From positions 1 to 13,374 of the forward strand of contig CAMKAP010000031.1 in assembly GCA_946410505.1 (NCBI GenBank): 13,374 bases of DNA, in the 5' to 3' direction. The notes under the pieces were generated by a model. It made no database searches and was not told where the DNA came from. It saw nothing but the letters and a program-made list of their open reading frames with translations. The DNA is from an uncultured Clostridia bacterium (GTDB lineage: Bacteria; Bacillota_A; Clostridia; Oscillospirales; Oscillospiraceae). The position numbers and the translations under genes were made by a program. How positions within the stretch are numbered: the first letter of the stretch is position 1; each line of letters starts with the position of its first letter. Positions 6,436 to 13,374 of this stretch are shown here, one piece after another.

Positions 6436-6927
6436 TTACTGTTCTCCGAGGCGGCTTTTGATGTAATCCTCCACGTCCTGCATTTCCAGATCCAGCGCCA
6501 CGGCCAGCTCCCCGTGGAGCATGTCCTTGGCCCGTTTGAGCGTGGCCTCGGCCCGGCTGGATTTGGTTTTCCGCTCCGACATGCGCTGGCGCAGCCCCTT
6601 GACGATCGCCACCAGGGCTTCACAGCTGTGCTGCCGGAACAGCTCCTTATAGAACGCGTCCACATGGTTGAAACGGTTGTCATTGCAGATGGCCGGCTCG
6701 ATCCCCGGCATGGCTTCGATCAGCGCCTCTGCCTGTTCCCGGCTCATCACCGGGCGCATGTAAACATTGGAGTCCACCGGCGCAAAGTAGACCCCGCTTC
6801 CGACGAAGGGACTCAGATGGTAATACATCTTGCCCCCGGAGGAGCCTGCCATGGGCAGCGCGTCGATCTTATCGACCGTGCATACCCCGTTCTCCCCGTA
6901 GATGATCTTGTCTCCAATCTCAAACAT
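6436..6927 (-). CDS. CarD/CdnL-family RNA polymerase-binding transcription regulator
   Basis: This is a 163-residue cytoplasmic protein. The first ~60 residues form the CarD N-terminal RNA-polymerase interaction domain, recognisable from MFEIGDKIIYGENGVCTVDKI, the YYHLSP strand and then VYFAPVDSNVYMRPVMSREEA-like spacing (here MSREQAEALI). The C-terminal half is helical and basic (KGLRQRMSERKTKSSRAEATLKRAKDML), as expected for the domain that contacts promoter DNA. CarD proteins bind the beta subunit and change open-complex stability, often at rRNA promoters. Clostridial genomes can carry more than one member, so this may be a specialised copy. I chose ATG 6927 because GGGGA lies eight bases upstream and the family starts MF.IGD; the in-frame TTG 6942 would add five residues. 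The gene has its own promoter and terminator, so it is probably a single-gene unit. Confidence 0.9.
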   Translation of the reverse strand: MFEIGDKIIYGENGVCTVDKIDALPMAGSSGGKMYYHLSPFVGSGVYFAPVDSNVYMRPVMSREQAEALIEAMPGIEPAICNDNRFNHVDAFYKELFRQHSCEALVAIVKGLRQRMSERKTKSSRAEATLKRAKDMLHGELAVALDLEMQDVEDYIKSRLGEQ

Positions 6928-6961
6928 CGTATAATTCCCCAATACTATTACTTATAACAAT

Positions 6962-6990
6962 ATAATACACGAATTTTTCGGGCATTTCAA
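6962..6990 (-). promoter_or_regulatory. Sigma-A-type promoter for the carD-family gene
   Basis: On the minus strand TTGAAA (6990-6985) and TATTAT (6967-6962) are separated by 17 bases. The predicted start is near 6955, giving a leader of about 28 bases. Confidence 0.75.
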
Positions 6991-7076
6991 GGCTTTTTTG
7001 AGATTTTTTACTTCAAAAATTATATCTAATATCATGCGTGACAGTAAGAAGAAAAACGCAGCGGCACAATTGCGGA

Positions 7077-7105
7077 TTGTTTTCCGCCCGGGGCTATGCT
7101 ACAAT
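7077..7105 (+). promoter_or_regulatory. Promoter with extended -10 for hemZ-kinase operon
   Basis: TTGTTT (7077-7082) and TACAAT (7100-7105) are separated by 17 bases, and TGC precedes the -10 box as in extended -10 promoters. The predicted start is near 7112, about 57 bases before hemZ. The promoter is divergent from that of carD. Confidence 0.75.
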
Positions 7106-7168
7106 ATCCACATATGAAAAGCGCCTCTGTCATAGAATGGAAGCTGTTATTCGAAGGAAAGCGCCCTG

Positions 7169-8647
7169 ATGAGATTATATCTTTACGGACATGAGTATAA
7201 ATACGCAGTAGAGCAGATGCTCCTGACGCTCTTTCCCGCCGAGAGACCCCAATACCCCGAGGGAAAACCGGAAGGGGAGCGCATGGAGATCCGCCTGAGC
7301 CGGGGGCGGCAGCGCATCACGGCAAGCTGCAGCCTTCATTACGGCGGCGGGCGGGTTTTCGGGCGCACATCGAGTGCGCTGTCGGCGCTGGGCGGCGAGC
7401 TGGAGACGGATCGGAAATGCCAGCGGCTCATCAAAAACGCCATGTACCGCGCCGCGCTTCGCGCCGGGATCACAAAGCCCGCCTGGGGTGCGCTGACCGG
7501 CGTCCGACCGGCAAAGCTGCTGGAAAAGCTCCTGGCGGAGGGAATGCCGGAGCCGGAGGCGCTCAGCCGCTTTACGGAGGAATTTGACGTGTCGCCCGCA
7601 CGGGCCGCCCTCTGTCTTGACGCTGCCCGCGAGACCATGCGCGCTGCGGCAAGCCTGGGGGAGAAGGACGTGTGCCTCTATGTGGGCATCCCGTTCTGCC
7701 CGACCCGCTGCGCCTACTGCAGCTTTGTGAGCCAGTCGGTGGAAAAGAGCATGAAGCTGATCCCACCCTTCCTGGAGGCGTTGGAGCAGGAGATCGCCGC
7801 CACGGCCGAACAGGTGAAAAAGCTGGGGCTGCGCCCTGTGTCCGTCTACATGGGCGGGGGCACGCCCACCACGCTGTCACCGGCGCAGCTGGATAGACTC
7901 TGCACCGTGCTGGAGGAAGATTTCGATTTTTCCGCCCTGCGGGAGTATACCGTGGAGGCCGGGCGCCCGGACACCATCACCGAGGAGAAGCTGCGTGTGC
8001 TGCGCCGCCACGGCGTGGACCGGGTAAGCGTCAACCCGCAGACCATGTCGGACACGGTGCTGGAGGCCATCGGACGGCGTCACACGGCGGCGGATATTCT
8101 CACGGCGCTGGAAAAGGTGCGCAGCGTGGGGGGCATGGCGGTGAACATGGATCTGATCGCGGGTCTGCCCGCGGACAGTCCGGAGGGTTTTGCCGCGACA
8201 TTGGAGCGGGTGCTGGCCCTCGGGCCGGAGAACGTCACCGTGCATACGCTGAGCCTGAAAAAGGGCAGCCGCATCACCCTTGAGGGCCTGCCCATCCCGG
8301 ACGGGCAGCAGGTGAGCGAGATGCTCGATTATGCCGGGCGGCGGCTGCGGGAGTCTGCTTACGCGCCCTATTATCTCTATCGGCAGAAGTTCATGTCCGG
8401 CGGTTTTGAGAACGTGGGCTGGACAAAAGAAAAGTATGGTAACCTTTATAACATCTGCATTATGGAGGAGCTCTGCAGCATCCTGGCCATGGGCGGGGGA
8501 GGCTCCACCAAGCTGATCGCCCCGGGCGACGGACGGAATATCCGGCTCATGGCACCGAAGTATCCTCTGGAGTACATTCAGAATATCGAGAGAACCTGCG
8601 CGGAGAAGGAAAAAATAACTGCGTTTTATAGGAAGGAGCAAGCCTGA
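7169..8647 (+). CDS. hemZ: HemZ-type radical SAM coproporphyrinogen dehydrogenase
   Basis: This is a 492-residue radical S-adenosylmethionine protein. The 4Fe-4S motif CxxxCxxC is CPTRCAYC at 177-184, inside YVGIPFCPTRCAYCSFVS. The SAM-contacting GGGTPTT follows at 229-235. VEAGRPDTI (262-270) and NPQTMSDTVLEAIGRRH (289-305) separate HemZ from classical HemN, which has an EANP-type sequence at the former position. The long N-terminal extension (~165 residues) and the C-terminal GNLYNICIMEELCSILAMGGGGSTKLI also fit HemZ. HemZ is annotated as oxygen-independent oxidation of coproporphyrinogen III to protoporphyrinogen IX, but evidence across Clostridia is thin and heme-deficient hosts may use it otherwise. 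AAGGAAA (7154-7160) precedes ATG 7169. The stop overlaps the next start by one base. Confidence 0.92.
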   Translation: MRLYLYGHEYKYAVEQMLLTLFPAERPQYPEGKPEGERMEIRLSRGRQRITASCSLHYGGGRVFGRTSSALSALGGELETDRKCQRLIKNAMYRAALRAGITKPAWGALTGVRPAKLLEKLLAEGMPEPEALSRFTEEFDVSPARAALCLDAARETMRAAASLGEKDVCLYVGIPFCPTRCAYCSFVSQSVEKSMKLIPPFLEALEQEIAATAEQVKKLGLRPVSVYMGGGTPTTLSPAQLDRLCTVLEEDFDFSALREYTVEAGRPDTITEEKLRVLRRHGVDRVSVNPQTMSDTVLEAIGRRHTAADILTALEKVRSVGGMAVNMDLIAGLPADSPEGFAATLERVLALGPENVTVHTLSLKKGSRITLEGLPIPDGQQVSEMLDYAGRRLRESAYAPYYLYRQKFMSGGFENVGWTKEKYGNLYNICIMEELCSILAMGGGGSTKLIAPGDGRNIRLMAPKYPLEYIQNIERTCAEKEKITAFYRKEQA

Positions 8648-9582
8648 TGGCCTACCAGCTGACTGACATCAATTACCGGACCGTCACCGACCCCAAGGGC
8701 TTTGTGGAGGAGTGCGACGCCCGCTATGAGGGCGAGGTTCAGGTCGCCGCGGATATGATCCTGGAGAACCGGAAGAAGAGCCCCATCATCCTGCTCTCCG
8801 GCCCCTCGGGTTCCGGCAAGACCACCACGGCCATGAAGATCTCCGCTGCGCTGGAGACGCGCGGCGTTCGCTGCCACTATGTGGCCATGGACGACTATTT
8901 CAACACCGTGGACCCGGCCACCGCTCCCCGCACACCGGAGGGGGACATCGATCTGGAATCGCCTCTGTGCCTGGATATGGAGCTGCTCAACAAGCACTTC
9001 ACCCAGCTTGCAAAGGGTGAGCGCATCTATGTGCCCAAGTATGAGTTCTCCCGCCAGATGCGCATTCAGGAGCCCTCCAAGTCCATCAAGCTCAAGGAGG
9101 ACGAGATGGTCGTGTTCGAGGGCATCCACGCGCTCAACGACATGATCACAAACCGCCACCCCGAGGCCTTCAAGCTGTATATCTCCGCACGGAGCGACGT
9201 GGCCTTCAACGGCAGCGTCGTCTTCAAGCGCACCTGGTTCCGCCTGATGCGCCGCATGGTGCGCGACTACAAGTTCCGCGGCTCCGACCCGGCCGTGACC
9301 ATGGCCATGTGGGGGAACGTGCGGCGGGGCGAACTGAGCTACATCTCTCCCTTCAAAACCAAGGCGGATCTTCGCTTTGACACCTCCCACGCCTACGAGC
9401 CCGCCCTCTTCAATGAAACGGCCACCAAGCTCTTCTCCTCCGTTCCCAAGGGGATCGAGCGCTACGAGGAACTGCGCCAGGTGCTCCCGGCGCTGCAGCT
9501 CTTCGGCCATATTGACGAGAGCCTGATCGCCCCGGACGCGCTGGTGCGCGAGTTTATCGGCGGCGGGATTTACGAGTATTGA
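8647..9582 (+). CDS. Uridine kinase-like P-loop nucleoside kinase
   Basis: This is a 311-residue cytoplasmic kinase of the uridine kinase/phosphoribulokinase family. Walker A is GPSGSGKTT (52-60), and DDYF (82-85), the typical 'YV.MDDYF' substrate loop, follows. The phrase MVVFEGIHALND is the usual Walker B and lid region, and the chain ends in VREFIGGGIYEY. That ending resembles clostridial 'nucleoside kinases' of about 550 residues, which carry extra TGS and ThrRS-like domains at the N-terminus; this protein has only ~45 residues before the kinase core, so it is the short form. The substrate is probably a nucleoside such as uridine or cytidine, but this is not proven. The start ATG overlaps the hemZ stop (TGATG at 8645-8649), and AAGGAG (8633-8638) lies inside hemZ, so the two are translationally coupled. 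Confidence 0.85.
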   Translation: MAYQLTDINYRTVTDPKGFVEECDARYEGEVQVAADMILENRKKSPIILLSGPSGSGKTTTAMKISAALETRGVRCHYVAMDDYFNTVDPATAPRTPEGDIDLESPLCLDMELLNKHFTQLAKGERIYVPKYEFSRQMRIQEPSKSIKLKEDEMVVFEGIHALNDMITNRHPEAFKLYISARSDVAFNGSVVFKRTWFRLMRRMVRDYKFRGSDPAVTMAMWGNVRRGELSYISPFKTKADLRFDTSHAYEPALFNETATKLFSSVPKGIERYEELRQVLPALQLFGHIDESLIAPDALVREFIGGGIYEY

Positions 9583-9593
9583 GTGAAAACACA

Positions 9594-9645
9594 AAAAGGA
9601 AACAGCGGCATCTGACGAATCCGTCGGATGCCGCTGTTTCCTTTT
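9594..9645. terminator. Bidirectional intrinsic terminator
   Basis: A 19-bp perfect stem (9594-9612 with 9627-9645) is topped by one G-T pair and four more pairs around the loop aatc. The stem base gives A-run and T-run on both sides (ttcctttt on plus; ttccttttTGTGTTTT on minus). It serves both the kinase gene and the convergent thioredoxin-fold gene. Confidence 0.88.
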
Positions 9646-9655
9646 GCCTGCGGTC

Positions 9656-9937
9656 TCAGGCCTCCAGCGCGAAGTCCAGCACCTTGCGCACGGCCTCTTT
9701 GATCATTTCGTAGCTCATGCCGATGCGGGCCTCGAAGCGCTTCTCGCCGTCCACATAGAAGGTGGGCACGGCGTAGTAGTCGTAGCGGTTGGCAGTCTCC
9801 GGGTCCCGGCTCTCCTCGATTTTGGTGACCTGCAGCGCTCTGTAGGCGGGCTTTTCCGCAAACAGCTCGTCCATGGCCTGATGGGCCTTGCGGCAGTAGC
9901 CGCAGTCGTCCAGATAAAACATCAGAATCTCTTTCAT
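9656..9937 (-). CDS. Small thioredoxin/glutaredoxin-fold protein with CGYC active site
   Basis: This is a 93-residue cytoplasmic protein. It opens MKEILMFYLDDCGYC, placing a redox CxxC (C12-G-Y-C15) right after the first strand, and has the cis-proline loop AVPTFYVDG (P58). The length and layout fit small thioredoxin-family or glutaredoxin-like disulfide reductases; the CGYC centre is unlike the CGPC of classical thioredoxin. No signal peptide is seen. ATG 9937 follows AAAGGAG by six bases. It lies 23 bases after the C-S lyase gene with no terminator between them, so they share a transcript. It may keep a partner thiol reduced or act on the sulfur product of the lyase; this is inference from position. 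Confidence 0.85.
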   Translation of the reverse strand: MKEILMFYLDDCGYCRKAHQAMDELFAEKPAYRALQVTKIEESRDPETANRYDYYAVPTFYVDGEKRFEARIGMSYEMIKEAVRKVLDFALEA

Positions 9938-9960
9938 GTCTGTCTCCTTTCTCTGTCTTA

Positions 9961-11181
9961 TTATGCAGTTGTCTGTCTGTATTCCCGTATGGCGTCACGC
10001 ATGCGCGCAAGGCCCTCCTCCAGCTTCGCCCGGGGCAGGGCCAGGTTCAGGCGCACAAAGCCCTCCGCGTTGTCCACAAAGTTTTCGTTGCCGCCCTCGA
10101 CGATCACGCCCGCCCTGCGGCCGAAGAAGGCGCCAAGGTCCGTAACATCCGGCAAACAGGCGCGCAGATCCACCCAGGCCAGATAGCTGGCCTCCGGCAG
10201 GGTGAAAACCGCCTCGGGCAGCTCCTCCTGCAAAAAGCGGTCCAGAAACGCAAAGTTTCCGTCCAGATACGCCTTGAGCTGCCGCAGCCATTCGCCGCCC
10301 TGTTCGTAGGCCGCCTGATGGGCGGCAAGCGAGAGAGGATTGAGCATCCCGACGGCTTTGGCACGGCGGCGGAAGCGGGCGCGCTCCTCCCCATCCCGGA
10401 TCAGGATTGCGGAGAGCATCAGCCCCGCCAGGTTGAAGGTCTTGCTGGCGGACATGCAGGTGACGAGCTTTTCATAGTCCGGCAGGATCTTTCCCATGGG
10501 CGTGTGGCGCTTGCCTGTGCGCAGCAGGTCGCAGTGGATCTCGTCGGAGACGATCCACAGACCGTTGTCCCGGGCGATGCGGCCGATTTCGCGCAGCTCC
10601 TCCTCTGTCCAGACCCGGCCGGTGGGGTTGTGGGGGTTGCAGAGCAGCAGGAGCTTTGTGCCGGGATCGGCGGCTTTTCGCGCAAAATCCGCAAAGTCGA
10701 TGACAAAGCGGCCGCTGTCGTCCTTTACAAGGGGAGAGCGCAGCAGCTCTGCGCCGCTGTATTCGCAGGCGTGCAGAAACTGGCTGTAGGCCGGCGTCAT
10801 GGTCAGTACCTTGCCTCCGGGGGGTACAAGATCCTCCACCAGCTGGGTCAGGGCATAGACCACGCCGGGCGTGCAGACCAGCTCCTCGTCACCAAAATCC
10901 CAGCCGTACATCTTGCGGCACCAGGTGTGCAGCGCGCGGGTGTATGCGCCGTCGAACATGCCCGTATAGCCGAGGATCCGGCGGTCAAGCCGCGCTCGGA
11001 CCGCGTCCAGAATCTCCGGCGCCACGGCAAAATCCATGTCCGCCACCCACATGCGGATGTAGCCGTCCTCCAGCGGGGGAATCTCTTCCCCGGGCGCGAG
11101 CTGCAGGATGCCGCGAAAGCCCTCCGCATTGAAGGAGTTGGTATGAGAGCGGTCGATGATTTCGTCAAAGTTATAGATCAT
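9961..11181 (-). CDS. MalY/PatB-family PLP-dependent C-S lyase (cystathionine beta-lyase type)
   Basis: This is a 406-residue cytoplasmic fold-type I PLP enzyme. The start MIYNFDEIIDRSHTNSFNAEGF and RMWVADMDFAVAPEI (43-57) are diagnostic of the MalY/PatB group, as is LGYTGMFD near 70. Further landmarks are CNPHNPTGRVW (181-191), the PLP aspartate D213 in VSDEIHCDLL and the Schiff-base lysine K247 in SASKTFNLAGL. Members cleave cystathionine or cysteine to homocysteine or sulfide, ammonia and pyruvate, and some also repress transcription; aminotransfer is a less likely alternative. GGGGG (11193-11189) lies seven bases before ATG 11181. The gene has its own promoter, divergent from the deacetylase operon, and leads the two-gene operon with the CxxC protein. 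Confidence 0.92.
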   Translation of the reverse strand: MIYNFDEIIDRSHTNSFNAEGFRGILQLAPGEEIPPLEDGYIRMWVADMDFAVAPEILDAVRARLDRRILGYTGMFDGAYTRALHTWCRKMYGWDFGDEELVCTPGVVYALTQLVEDLVPPGGKVLTMTPAYSQFLHACEYSGAELLRSPLVKDDSGRFVIDFADFARKAADPGTKLLLLCNPHNPTGRVWTEEELREIGRIARDNGLWIVSDEIHCDLLRTGKRHTPMGKILPDYEKLVTCMSASKTFNLAGLMLSAILIRDGEERARFRRRAKAVGMLNPLSLAAHQAAYEQGGEWLRQLKAYLDGNFAFLDRFLQEELPEAVFTLPEASYLAWVDLRACLPDVTDLGAFFGRRAGVIVEGGNENFVDNAEGFVRLNLALPRAKLEEGLARMRDAIREYRQTTA

Positions 11182-11202
11182 TGCACAACCCCCTTTTTCA
11201 TC

Positions 11203-11231
11203 AGTATATCAGACAAATTGTTCCGGTTCAA
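11203..11231 (-). promoter_or_regulatory. Extended -10 promoter for the C-S lyase operon
   Basis: On the minus strand TTGAAC (11231-11226) and TATACT (11208-11203) are separated by 17 bases, with TGA just before the -10 box. The leader is short, about 15-20 bases, and holds little beyond the ribosome binding site. Confidence 0.78.
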
Positions 11232-11236
11232 GCGCA

Positions 11237-11249
11237 CAAGGGAAAGAAA
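11237..11249. promoter_or_regulatory. Candidate shared operator motif between divergent promoters
   Basis: The sequence caagggaaagaaa lies between the two divergent -35 boxes (11226-11231 and 11253-11258). The same 13 bases occupy the spacer of the MATE promoter at 6377-6389, and gcgc precedes both copies closely. A regulator binding both sites is possible; chance is not excluded. Confidence 0.3.
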
Positions 11250-11252
11250 GAG

Positions 11253-11281
11253 TTGGCTTTTTTCGGGTATAATGTTATAAT
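11253..11281 (+). promoter_or_regulatory. Sigma-A-type promoter for the deacetylase-yfhO operon
   Basis: TTGGCT (11253-11258) and a consensus TATAAT (11276-11281) are separated by 17 bases. A second TATAAT at 11268-11273 has no matching -35 box. The leader is about 52 bases and ends with AGGGAGAAG before ATG 11340. Confidence 0.75.
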
Positions 11282-11339
11282 AAAAAATCAGACATAAGAG
11301 GATTTGAAAGAATCCGACGATATATAGGGAGAAGAAAGA

Positions 11340-12227
11340 ATGACGGAATTTCATGCGGATGATTACGGCCTGTTTCCTACCCAGAGCGAGAGAATTCTGG
11401 CCTGCTGTCATGAAGGTATTTTGAACGGCACCAGTATTATGCCGAACAGCCCATGGATGAACGAATGCCTGGGAAGACTCCCGGCACAGGGGATCGCGCT
11501 CACGGTGCATCTGAACCTGTTGGAGGGAAAGTGTCTGGCGCCAAAGGAGGAGCTTTCGCTTCTGGTGGATACGGAGGGCGTATTTTCCGTCTCCTTTTCC
11601 CGGCTCCTGTTCTGCCGGTTCACAAACCGCTATGATGCGTATAAAACCCAGCTCAAAAAAGAACTGTCTGCCCAGATCCATGCTCTTCTGCCTTTTCTTG
11701 AGGCGCGGGGAGAAGCCCTTCGCGTGGATGGACATGCCCACTGGCATATGCTGCCGGTGGTGTTTGACGCGCTGGCAGAGGTCATTGCGGAGGAGCGGCT
11801 TCCGGTGGCCTATATCCGGATCCCGAGGGAACCGCTGGGACTGCTGCTGCGGCATTTTCCGGCGATCCTGCCCTTTCACCCGATCAACATCGTCAAGACT
11901 CTGCTGCTGCACGCCCTCGCCGGCAGAAATCTGCGCCGGCATCGCGCGCTTCTTGACGGCATGGAAAAGAGGCTCTTTCTGGGCGTGCTCTTCTCGGGAC
12001 GCTTCGATTATGACAAATTCCGGGAGATCCTGCCGGACGCCGAACGCGAGGCGGCAAAACGCGGCTGGGGACTGGAAATGCTTGTTCATCCCGGCGCAGT
12101 GTATGAAGAGAAAGATATTCTTGCTTTGACCAACCGGGACGATCGGGCCTTTCTGACCAGCCCCGACCGCATGGCCGAAGCGGATGCGCTGCGCCTGCTG
12201 AAACAAAAGGAGGAAAGCTATGTCTGA
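11340..12227 (+). CDS. ChbG/YdjC-family carbohydrate deacetylase
   Basis: This is a 295-residue protein of the ChbG/YdjC/HpnK group, which are metal-dependent deacetylases of N-acetylated sugars. The metal and catalytic landmarks are present: HADDYG at residues 5-10 (very close to the N-terminus, as in the family), VHLNLLEG around H57, DGHAHWHM at 130-137 with H132 and H136, and the late LVHPG. It has no signal peptide, so it acts in the cytoplasm, perhaps on a nucleotide- or lipid-linked sugar. AGGGAGAAG precedes the start. The 3' end overlaps the YfhO-like gene by eight bases, with that gene's ribosome binding site (AGGAAAG) inside this one, so production of the two is coupled. The substrate is unknown; a GlcNAc-bearing glycan precursor is my inference. 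Confidence 0.88.
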   Translation: MTEFHADDYGLFPTQSERILACCHEGILNGTSIMPNSPWMNECLGRLPAQGIALTVHLNLLEGKCLAPKEELSLLVDTEGVFSVSFSRLLFCRFTNRYDAYKTQLKKELSAQIHALLPFLEARGEALRVDGHAHWHMLPVVFDALAEVIAEERLPVAYIRIPREPLGLLLRHFPAILPFHPINIVKTLLLHALAGRNLRRHRALLDGMEKRLFLGVLFSGRFDYDKFREILPDAEREAAKRGWGLEMLVHPGAVYEEKDILALTNRDDRAFLTSPDRMAEADALRLLKQKEESYV

Positions 12228-13374
12228 CAAACGGGATCGCCTGCTGCTCGCAGCGTCTTTTTTCCTGCCGTTTTTTCTGCTTCTGGGGCTATATGCGCTG
12301 CTTGGCATCGCCCCGTTCGGGAATCATACGCTTTTGATCGCAGATGCCAAGGGGCAGTATCTGAGCTTTCTGGCCCTGTACCAGAATCTCTTTGCCGGGA
12401 AGGCGGACTGGTTTTACAGCTTTGAAAAGCTGCTGGGCGGGCCCATCAGCGGTCTGTACGCCTATTACCTTGCCAGCCCCTTTCATTTGATCCTTCTGCT
12501 CTTCCCACGGGAGGAGCTTCCCATGGCTGTGAACCTTGTGATCCTCCTAAAGCTGAGCGCCTGCGGGCTGACGATGGCGCTGTATCTGAGATCCCGCGGG
12601 ATGCTGCGGCCCGCCGCGCTTTTCTTCACCACGGCCTATGCCTTCTGCGGTTACAATAACGCCTATGCCTGGTGCATCATGTGGGTGGACGCAGTGGTGT
12701 TTCTGCCTCTGGTCGCTCTTGGGATCGAGCGGCTTTGGAAGGAGCAGAAGCCCCTGCTGTATGTGCTGAGTCTGGCGCTTGCGATCATCAGCTGTTTTTA
12801 CACGGGCTATATGCTCTGCCTATTCTCCGTGCTGTATTTTCTCCATGTTGCCCTCCGGGATACGCCGAAGCTGCGCGATTTGCGCTGGAAAACGATTCTG
12901 CGGTATGCTCTTGCCTCTCTCCTGGCAGGCGGCATATCGGCAGTGCTTCTGCTGCCCGGTTTCCTGGCGCTGAGCGGCGGTGTTCCGATCGCGCCAAGGC
13001 TGCTGATCGCAAAGTATACGTATCCCGCCGCCCTGCGCATGCTGAATGCGCTGCTGCCCGGACGCAGCGATTATGACCGCCTTGTCTTTCCCATGCTCAT
13101 GGTATGGCTCCTTTTCACCGTTGCCCTTGCGGTTGGGATCTGGCGCCTGCTGCGGCGCAACAGGAAGGGAAGCGACATTGCGGCGCTCTCACTGGGCCTC
13201 GGGTCCCTGATCGCCTGGTTTGTGCTGATGGAGTATCCGATCTGTTCCGCCCTGTGCTTTACGGAAAAGCGCTTTCTGATTAAGCTGCTGCTGGGCTATG
13301 TGCCCTTCTGGGAGTTTTATGACGGGAGTCCCAATCTGTATGCCGGGTCCGCGGCATTTCTGCTGGGCCTGAGC
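12220..13374 (+). CDS. YfhO-family polytopic membrane protein, N-terminal part (3' end outside window)
   Basis: An uninterrupted frame of 385 codons runs from ATG 12220 to the window edge. It encodes a hydrophobic protein (MSDKRDRLLLAASFFLPFFL at its start) with roughly ten membrane segments visible. YfhO signatures are IADAKGQYLSF (40-50, with an acidic residue in the first outer loop as in GT-C glycosyltransferases), GLYAYYLASPFHLILLLFP, the WVDAVVFLPLVALGIERL segment and the later FYDGSPNLYAG. In Bacillus and Listeria YfhO takes part in glycosylation of teichoic acid, so transfer of a lipid-linked sugar on the outer face is the likely role. AGGAAAG precedes the start by about three bases, and the gene overlaps the deacetylase gene by eight bases. 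About 140 residues separate the LLPGFLALSGG and PNLYAG motifs with two extra hydrophobic segments between, which may be a family variant. Confidence 0.82.
   Translation, partial: MSDKRDRLLLAASFFLPFFLLLGLYALLGIAPFGNHTLLIADAKGQYLSFLALYQNLFAGKADWFYSFEKLLGGPISGLYAYYLASPFHLILLLFPREELPMAVNLVILLKLSACGLTMALYLRSRGMLRPAALFFTTAYAFCGYNNAYAWCIMWVDAVVFLPLVALGIERLWKEQKPLLYVLSLALAIISCFYTGYMLCLFSVLYFLHVALRDTPKLRDLRWKTILRYALASLLAGGISAVLLLPGFLALSGGVPIAPRLLIAKYTYPAALRMLNALLPGRSDYDRLVFPMLMVWLLFTVALAVGIWRLLRRNRKGSDIAALSLGLGSLIAWFVLMEYPICSALCFTEKRFLIKLLLGYVPFWEFYDGSPNLYAGSAAFLLGLS

Noticed and set aside
6991..7076. AT-rich stretch between the divergent carD and hemZ promoters, considered as a small RNA or riboswitch
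   Set aside because: I find no stable long hairpin, no conserved riboswitch core and no terminator in it.
10318..11280. A 320-codon open frame on the plus strand opposite the C-S lyase gene
   Set aside because: No recognisable domain, and the lyase has every family landmark on the other strand.
11178..12308. A 376-codon open frame on the minus strand opposite the deacetylase gene
   Set aside because: Translation is His/Gln-rich and basic with no motif; it crosses the divergent promoter region and two overlapping real genes.
12672..13076. A 134-codon open frame on the plus strand inside the yfhO-like gene
   Set aside because: It is an out-of-frame shadow; the frame from ATG 12220 reads through without a stop and has clear YfhO motifs.

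Overview
The window is chromosomal DNA, GC-rich in its genes, with short AT-rich spacers that carry textbook sigma-A-type promoters (17-bp spacers throughout) and strong GGAGG-type ribosome binding sites. HemZ-type radical SAM enzyme, a CarD-family regulator, a MATE exporter, an ABC-2 permease with a large outer domain, a YchF-like ATPase and a YfhO-like membrane protein together suggest a low-oxygen Gram-positive of the class Clostridia, probably near Oscillospiraceae. That placement is inferred from protein style, not from a marker gene. I see no rRNA, tRNA, CRISPR array, transposase or phage gene.

Layout, left to right. (1) 1-2184: the 3' end of an ABC ATPase gene overlapping the gene for its membrane partner. 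(2) 2185-2498: a 314-bp spacer packed with hairpins. It contains a roughly 220-bp MITE-like element whose two ends are near-identical palindromes, followed by a clean promoter. (3) 2499-3680: a fold-type I PLP aminotransferase. (4) 3783-4856: a YchF/OLA1-family ATPase with an unusual G-domain. (5) 4962-6927, minus strand: carD, a terminator, and then a MATE transporter whose promoter touches that terminator. (6) 7169-9582: hemZ and a uridine kinase-like gene, coupled by a one-base stop/start overlap. (7) 9656-11181, minus strand: a MalY/PatB-type C-S lyase followed by a thioredoxin-fold protein. (8) 11340-13374: a ChbG/YdjC-type deacetylase overlapping a YfhO-family membrane protein that runs off the window.

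Four likely functional groupings emerge: an ABC exporter or sensor pair; carD with an exporter downstream; a sulfur and thiol pair (C-S lyase plus a CxxC protein); and a putative surface-glycan pair (deacetylase plus GT-C-like YfhO). Most genes look like ordinary chromosomal housekeeping. The points most worth a second look are the palindrome-ended element at 2190-2411, the deviant YchF, the deacetylase-YfhO pair, a 13-base motif shared by two promoter regions, and the uncertain start of the MATE gene.
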